Shown: positions 49,958 through 54,914 of the stretch, one piece after another
Numbering within the stretch: the stretch's first letter is position 1
Layout of the letters: every line of letters begins with the position of its first letter
Assembly (NCBI GenBank): GCA_964447145.1
Contig: CAYURW010000002.1
Coordinates: 1-54,914, forward strand
Length of the DNA stretch: 54,914 nucleotides
Source of the DNA: BRH-c25 sp964447145
GTDB lineage: Bacteria > Bacillota > Clostridia > Lutisporales > Lutisporaceae
Direction: 5' to 3'
Made by a program: the position numbers and the translations under genes
Notes under the pieces: model-generated
What the model was told of the DNA's origin: nothing
Seen by the model: the letters and a program-made list of their open reading frames with translations, nothing else
The model's database searches: none

Positions 49958-52886
49958 ATGAAGCTAAGAAAAATGTGGTTGAACATAAATGGCGTAAATC
50001 GTATGTTTATGTGCGACCCGGAAAAGGATTCCCTTGCAGATGTTGTACGCCGCTTAGGCCTTACAGGCACTAAGGTCGGCTGCGGAACAGGTGTATGCGG
50101 ATCATGTTCTCTTATACTCAACGGAAAGGTTATCCGTTCCTGTACCAAGAAGATCAAGACAGTAGAAGAGTACAGCAAGGTTGTAACCATCGAAGGTATT
50201 GGTACCCCCAACAATTTGCATCCGCTGCAGGTTGCATTTATGAATTGTGGTGCTGTACAGTGCGGTTTTTGTACCCCAGGCTTCATAGTGTCAGCTTACG
50301 GATTGCTTTTGGAAAACAATAATCCCACCAGAGATGAAGTCAGAGATTGGTTCCAGAAACACCGCAATGTCTGCCGCTGCACAGGGTACAAACAAATAGT
50401 CGATGCAGTAATGGTTGCCGCAAAGGTAGTTCGCGGAGAAGCGACCATAGATGACATAACCTTCAAGCTTCCTGAAGACGGAGAATATTACGGGAAGCCC
50501 CTTGTTCGCCCGGATTCCCTTGCAAAGGTTTGCGGTCTTGCGGATTATGGTGACGATCAGGAGCTCAAAATGCCTGCAGAGAGTCTGCATGTAGCAGTTG
50601 CACAGCCAAGGATCGCCCATCACGCTAAAATACTGGCCATAGACACCTCCGAAGCCGAAAAGATGCCCGGAGTTGTAAAAATAATAACCCATAAGGAACT
50701 GAAAGAGGCCGGCGGTTCTAACGTTATGGCTGAAGGACAATTCCACGAACGTACAACTGTTATGGTTCCCAGCCGTAAGGTTCTTGCCGAAGATAAGATA
50801 TTCCGTTATGGTGACGTAGTTGCTCTTGCAGTAGCGGACACAAAGGAACATGCCAGAGCAGCTGCAGCAAAGGTTAAAGTTAAGATAGAAAAGCTTCCCG
50901 AATACCTGAATTTCGTTGATGCGGTAATGCCGGACTCCATCCGTGTACATGAGGATACACCCAATATATTCTCGATGCAGCCGGTATTGAAGGGTGCAGG
51001 GTTGGAAGATGCATCAAAGGTCAAAGACATAATTGATGAGTCTGCTTTCAGTGCCTCCGGAAGCTTCTATTCTTCACGCGAGCCTCACTTGACAATAGAA
51101 GGTACGACTGTTCAGGCTTATTTTGATGAAGAAGACAATCTTACAATACAGTGCAAGTCTCAGGGTGTATACTCCTCCATCGGACGTATGGGCAATTCCG
51201 TAGGAGTGCCGAAGGATAAGCTTCGCATAGTCATGAACCCGACCGGTGCAAGCTTTGGCTGGTCCACCAATGCAGGGGACATTTGCCTTGCAGCTGCTGC
51301 CGCAGTTGTGACCAAAAAGCCGGTGGCGCTTTCTTTGAGCTACGAAGAGCATCAGCATTTCTCCGGCAAAAGGTGCCCATGCCATTCAAACGGCCGTGTT
51401 GGCTGCGATGAAAACGGCAAGATAACCGCTGCCGAATTTGACTTTGGTATGGACCACGGAGCATACTCATGGGGCGGTGACGATATAATGACAAAGCCTC
51501 CGCGCTTTGCGTTCTTCCCCTACAAGGTACCTAATGTGGCAGGTCTCTGCCGTATAGCAAACACCAATCACAACTTTGGTACTGCATACAGGAGCTACGG
51601 ATCTCCACAGGCATATACAATGTCTGAAGCACTAATGGATATGCTTGCAGAGAAAGCCGGAATAGATCCCTTTGAATTCCGCTGGATAAACATTGCCCGT
51701 GAAGGCGATACCAATATCAACAGTTATCCCTTCCGTCAGTATCCGATGGAAGAAATGATGAAAATATTGAAACCCCGTTATGAAAAGGCTGTCAAAGAGG
51801 CTAAAGCTGCAGATACACCTGCAAAACGCCGCGGCGTTGGAATATCCTGGGGAGGATTCAACGTTACAGAAGGAGGCACCGACAGGGCTTCAGTAGCACT
51901 GGAAATTGCCCCTAATAATATGTTTATTAAATATGATACATACCAGCAGCTTGGCCAGGGTGGTACTGTAGGTTCTCTGATGCTGACATTGGAAGCATTG
52001 AAGCCCCTGAAAGTAAAACCTGAGCAGGTAAGGCTTGTGCAGAATGATACCAAGCTTTGCCCCGACAGTGGAATGTCCGGCGCAAGCCGTACCCATTTCA
52101 TGAGTGGAAGAGCAACCATAGATGCTGCCGAAAAGCTTATGAATGCAATGCGCAAACCGGATGGCACCTACAGGACTTACGATGAGATGGTAGCTGAAGG
52201 TATACCGACAAAATATAAAGGAACCTTTGAAACGACATCTGTTCCGGGACTTTGCCGCCTTGACCCCAATACAGGGGTGGGAGATCCGACACCGGCCTTT
52301 ACTTATTGCCTCAACATGGCAGAGGTAGAGGTGGATACAGCCACAGGCAAGACCACGACTCTCAAGTTCACCTGTGTATATGATGTTGGCAAGGTTGGGA
52401 ATATTGATGCAGTGCAGGGCCAGGCTTANNNNNNNNNNCGGAATATCCCATGGTATCGGCTTTGCATTAAGCGAGAACTATCATGACGTGGAAAAACACA
52501 ACAACATGCTGGGCGCAGGTGTACCATACGCAAAGGATATACCGGATGAAATAAACCTGCTGCAGTATGACAGACCGGACGAGGTAGGACCCTTCGGTTC
52601 TTCCGGAGCCTCGGAAGGATTCCAGTCCTCAGGGCATATGGCTGTGCTTAACGCCATCAACAATGCCTGCGGTGTGCGTATATATGAAATGCCTGCACTG
52701 CCTGAAAAGGTTAAGGCAGGACTTGACATCCTGGCTGCCGGAGGCAAGATAGAACCTCCCAAGAAGTACTTCCTGGGCTCAGACCTTTATGACGAGCTGG
52801 AAAACATAAAAGAAAATCCTGTAAAATTCGGAGGCGAAGATTTCTTCATCCCGTTGGGCAATGCTACCGCCGAAAGGTTCTTCTAG
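49958..52886 (+). CDS. Molybdenum hydroxylase, Mop-type aldehyde oxidoreductase family (assembly gap inside)
   Basis: The product is about 973 aa after gap repair. The first [2Fe-2S] domain has C42, C47, C50, C62; the second has C102, C105, C139, C141. The molybdopterin-binding xanthine-oxidase-family domains follow. The best match from memory is Desulfovibrio gigas aldehyde oxidoreductase Mop (907 aa): FQKHRNVCRCTGY, GASFGW, AYRSYGSPQ and LGAGVPYAKDIPD all correspond. The catalytic Glu is in GSSGASEGF, where Mop has GVGE. There is no FAD domain. The ATG at 49958 lies 7 bases after AAAGGAGGT. A roughly 50-residue C-terminal extension is present. The substrate is unknown. Confidence 0.92.
52429..52438. 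other. Run of 10 N (assembly gap) in the Mo hydroxylase
   Basis: Left of the gap the frame ends QGQA-TA; right of it, in another frame, it resumes GGA ATA TCC CAT (GISHGIGFALSE). Three missing bases would give QGQAYGGISHGIG, as in Mop (YGGLAQGIG). The apparent frameshift is therefore an artefact. Confidence 0.85.
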
Positions 52887-52975
52887 TAATGATTGCGTCC
52901 CGGCGCAGTATTGCCGCCGGGACGCAATATTCATATTTTTGACGATATTACATGTATCGGATAACGGAGTATTAT

Positions 52976-54914
52976 ATGGAAAAATTTAAGGAAGAAATAA
53001 AAGAGTGTCTACAAAACGAACCCGCTTTTTGTACTGCCGCATGCCCCTTCAAGCTGGATATCCGGGACTTTATGGCAAAAATTCAGAGGGGGAATTTTAA
53101 TGCTGCATACAGAGCATATTTGAATACTGTGGGTTTCCCCCGCATAGTGTCTGAATTGTGCGAAGAACCCTGCAGGAAAGTGTGCCCAAGGACAAGGGTC
53201 GATGCGGCTGTTTCAATCAAGTCCCTTGAGAAGGCTGCCATAAAATATGCACGCAATTTGGATCCCAATAGCTATAACCTTCCCGACAAAGGGAAAAGCA
53301 TCGCCATAATCGGCGCCGGAATAAGCGGCCTTGCCTGCGCATTGCGCATGGCATCGAAGGAATACAAGGTTACGGTTTATGAAAAATCTGACCTCATCGG
53401 CGGACATCTCTGGGAGCTTATGTCCCCGGATATTTTTCTGGAGGACATAAAGCATCAATTTATGCATGAGGAATATACCCTTTGCCTGAACACCGGGATC
53501 AAAAGTCTGGATGAAATCGGGCAGGATGCTATATATATTGCAACCGGAGCGGGGGGCGATGATTTTGGCCTGGAAAGAAGCGAAACAGGTGCTTATGCCA
53601 GCAGCAGGCCCGGAGTTTTTTTAGGGGGCGGGCTGTGCGGGAGCAATACTATGGAGGCTATATCGGACGGGCTGCAGGTAGTCAATTCTATTGAAAGGTA
53701 TCTTAAGACCGGGAATATGAATCAGCCAATACCCGAATCCGGAACAAAGATAAAGCTTGATGCCTCACTTATAAAAAAGCAGGACCCGGTAACACCAGCC
53801 GAAGGTGGGCTCTATACTGCAGAGGAGGCAACCAATGAAGCCAAACGCTGCCTTAGGTGTTCCTGCGATGCCTGTATAAGGCATTGCGACCTTATGAGAT
53901 ATTACAGCAAATATCCTAAGCGTATAGGAGAAGAGGTAGAGATAACCATTCACCCGGGGACTCTTGACGGAAATGGCACTGTTGCGACAAGGCTTATTGC
54001 GACCTGTAATCATTGCGGCTTATGTAAGGAGTTGTGCCCCCAGGATATAGATACAGGAGAGTTTTTACTGCGGAGCCACAGGGCTATGAGGGAAAAAGGG
54101 GCTATGCCCTGGGCGTATCACGACTTCTGGCTTAGAGATATGGAGGCTGCCAACGGCAAATCCTCAGCTCTTTGCAGAACTCCTGAAGGATACAAAAAAA
54201 GCAGCTATATGTTTTTCCCCGGGTGCCAGCTTGGGGCTTCGGAACCTTTATATGTTACGGAAAGCTACCGCCATCTTTTGAAATACAAACCCGATACGGC
54301 ACTTATGCTCGGTTGCTGCGGAGTGCCTGCGGAATGGGCGGGGGATGAGCCTTTGCACCGAGGGGCAATTGACGGCCTGCGTGAAAAATGGGAGAGCCTA
54401 GGTAAGCCGGCTGCCATATTTGCATGCCCTACATGCAAACAGACCTTCCAGAAATATTTGCCGGAAATTGCGGGAGTTTTTCTTTATCAGATATTTGAGG
54501 AAATGGGAATACAGCCTTCAATGAAAGGTGACTATGAGATTGCATCTGTATTTGACCCCTGCACCAGCCGTTATGAGCCCGAGCTTCAGCAGACTATAAG
54601 GAATCTTGCGGCAAAGGCAGACTTTGACCTTGAACCCCTTCCCTACGAGGGAAAGTATGCCAGGTGCTGCAGCTTTGGAGGGCAGGTATCCGTTGCAAAC
54701 CCGGCATTTGCCAAAGAGGTGGTCAAGGTTAGGGTAAATGAGAGCAATAACCCATATATAGCTTATTGCTCAAATTGCCGGGATATTTTTGCGGCTGCAA
54801 AAAAGCCGGTATATCATATATTGGATATATTGTTTGGGTTAAATGGATCGGGACATGCACCCCCTACAATAACCCAACGCAGAAATAACCGGATAAGGCT
54901 AAAAACAAAGGTCC
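52976..54914 (+). CDS. GltD-like flavoprotein fused to ferredoxin and two CCG (HdrD-type) domains; 3' end outside the window
   Basis: The frame is open for 646 codons with no stop. An N-terminal GltD-type Fe-S region has C19, C23, C62, C66, C70. The FAD motif IIGAGISGLACAL is at 111-123. Cysteine clusters lie at 292-304 and 344-354 (CNHCGLCKELC). Two cysteine-rich CCG motifs follow: C417, C447-C448, C484, C487 and C529, C564-C565, C598, C601. Such CCG domains bind unusual [4Fe-4S] clusters in heterodisulfide reductases. The gene follows the Mo hydroxylase by 89 bases. It probably receives or distributes that enzyme's electrons, replacing the missing FAD subunit. The NAD-binding half of the flavoprotein looks short. 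Confidence 0.88.
   Translation, partial: MEKFKEEIKECLQNEPAFCTAACPFKLDIRDFMAKIQRGNFNAAYRAYLNTVGFPRIVSELCEEPCRKVCPRTRVDAAVSIKSLEKAAIKYARNLDPNSYNLPDKGKSIAIIGAGISGLACALRMASKEYKVTVYEKSDLIGGHLWELMSPDIFLEDIKHQFMHEEYTLCLNTGIKSLDEIGQDAIYIATGAGGDDFGLERSETGAYASSRPGVFLGGGLCGSNTMEAISDGLQVVNSIERYLKTGNMNQPIPESGTKIKLDASLIKKQDPVTPAEGGLYTAEEATNEAKRCLRCSCDACIRHCDLMRYYSKYPKRIGEEVEITIHPGTLDGNGTVATRLIATCNHCGLCKELCPQDIDTGEFLLRSHRAMREKGAMPWAYHDFWLRDMEAANGKSSALCRTPEGYKKSSYMFFPGCQLGASEPLYVTESYRHLLKYKPDTALMLGCCGVPAEWAGDEPLHRGAIDGLREKWESLGKPAAIFACPTCKQTFQKYLPEIAGVFLYQIFEEMGIQPSMKGDYEIASVFDPCTSRYEPELQQTIRNLAAKADFDLEPLPYEGKYARCCSFGGQVSVANPAFAKEVVKVRVNESNNPYIAYCSNCRDIFAAAKKPVYHILDILFGLNGSGHAPPTITQRRNNRIRLKTKV

Noticed and set aside
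49831..50286. 151-codon frame antisense to the start of the Mo hydroxylase
   Set aside because: It is opposite the conserved [2Fe-2S] domain and the hydroxylase promoter, and has no plausible start signals.
49958..52886. Selenocysteine (in-frame TGA) in the Mo hydroxylase
   Set aside because: No in-frame TGA occurs; the only frame break coincides with the N run.
52374..52886. A separate small gene downstream of a truncated hydroxylase
   Set aside because: Sequence on both sides of the N run matches one continuous Mop-type protein; the split is caused by the gap length.

Overview
The window is chromosomal DNA of an anaerobic, spore-forming, low-to-moderate-GC Firmicute, most likely a member of the Clostridia. 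The evidence is the gene order of the S10-spc-alpha ribosomal superoperon continuing into ecfA1-ecfA2-ecfT-truA-rplM-rpsI, strong AAGGAGG ribosome-binding sites, many TTG/GTG starts, sporulation/germination cell-wall enzymes (CwlD and a LysM-GH18 hydrolase), and oxygen-sensitive iron-sulfur, radical-SAM and molybdenum chemistry. The genus cannot be named from sequence alone. Two runs of 10 N (7336-7345 and 52429-52438) interrupt real genes and look like scaffold joins, not biology.

Region 1 (1-20.8 kb) is housekeeping: the end of tuf, a structured leader, then rpsJ-rplC-rplD-rplW-rplB-rpsS-rplV-rpsC-rplP-rpmC-rpsQ-rplN-rplX-rplE-rpsN-rpsH-rplF-rplR-rpsE-rpmD-rplO-secY-adk-map-(KOW)-infA-rpmJ-rpsM-rpsK-rpsD-rpoA-rplQ, the ECF transporter energizing module, truA, and rplM-rpsI with its own promoter and leader. 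L24, S14, L36 and S4 are all the zinc-binding (Cys-containing) forms.

Region 2 (20.8-34.6 kb) is a mix of stand-alone units: a chemoreceptor remnant, csaA, a DUF4434 protein, an M29 aminopeptidase, cwlD and a LysM-GH18 spore-wall hydrolase (convergent, sharing a palindromic terminator), tRNA-Glu, trkA-trkH potassium uptake, an AmmeMemoRadiSam pair (a fused Memo-like/AMMECR1 protein plus a radical SAM enzyme), a DUF1189 membrane protein and a YfcE-like phosphoesterase.

Region 3 (34.6-54.9 kb) is the accessory and most interesting part. mobA-carbonic anhydrase-FNT channel is followed by moaA-MOSC. The moaA leader carries a good candidate molybdenum-cofactor riboswitch with a visible terminator/antiterminator switch. 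Next come an autoregulated-looking TetR/FAD oxidoreductase/metallo-hydrolase operon, a 71-bp hairpin-rich direct repeat, a DMT transporter, and a complete Liv-type ABC importer divergent from two tandem paralogous TetR regulators. Last, behind a perfect-spacing promoter, are a Desulfovibrio-Mop-like molybdenum hydroxylase (two [2Fe-2S] clusters, no FAD domain) and a large GltD-like flavoprotein fused to ferredoxin and two heterodisulfide-reductase-type CCG domains. This oxidoreductase runs off the end of the window. A plausible reading is a substrate-import, molybdenum-hydroxylation and electron-transfer module supported by local cofactor synthesis. The substrate and the final electron acceptor cannot be read from the sequence.
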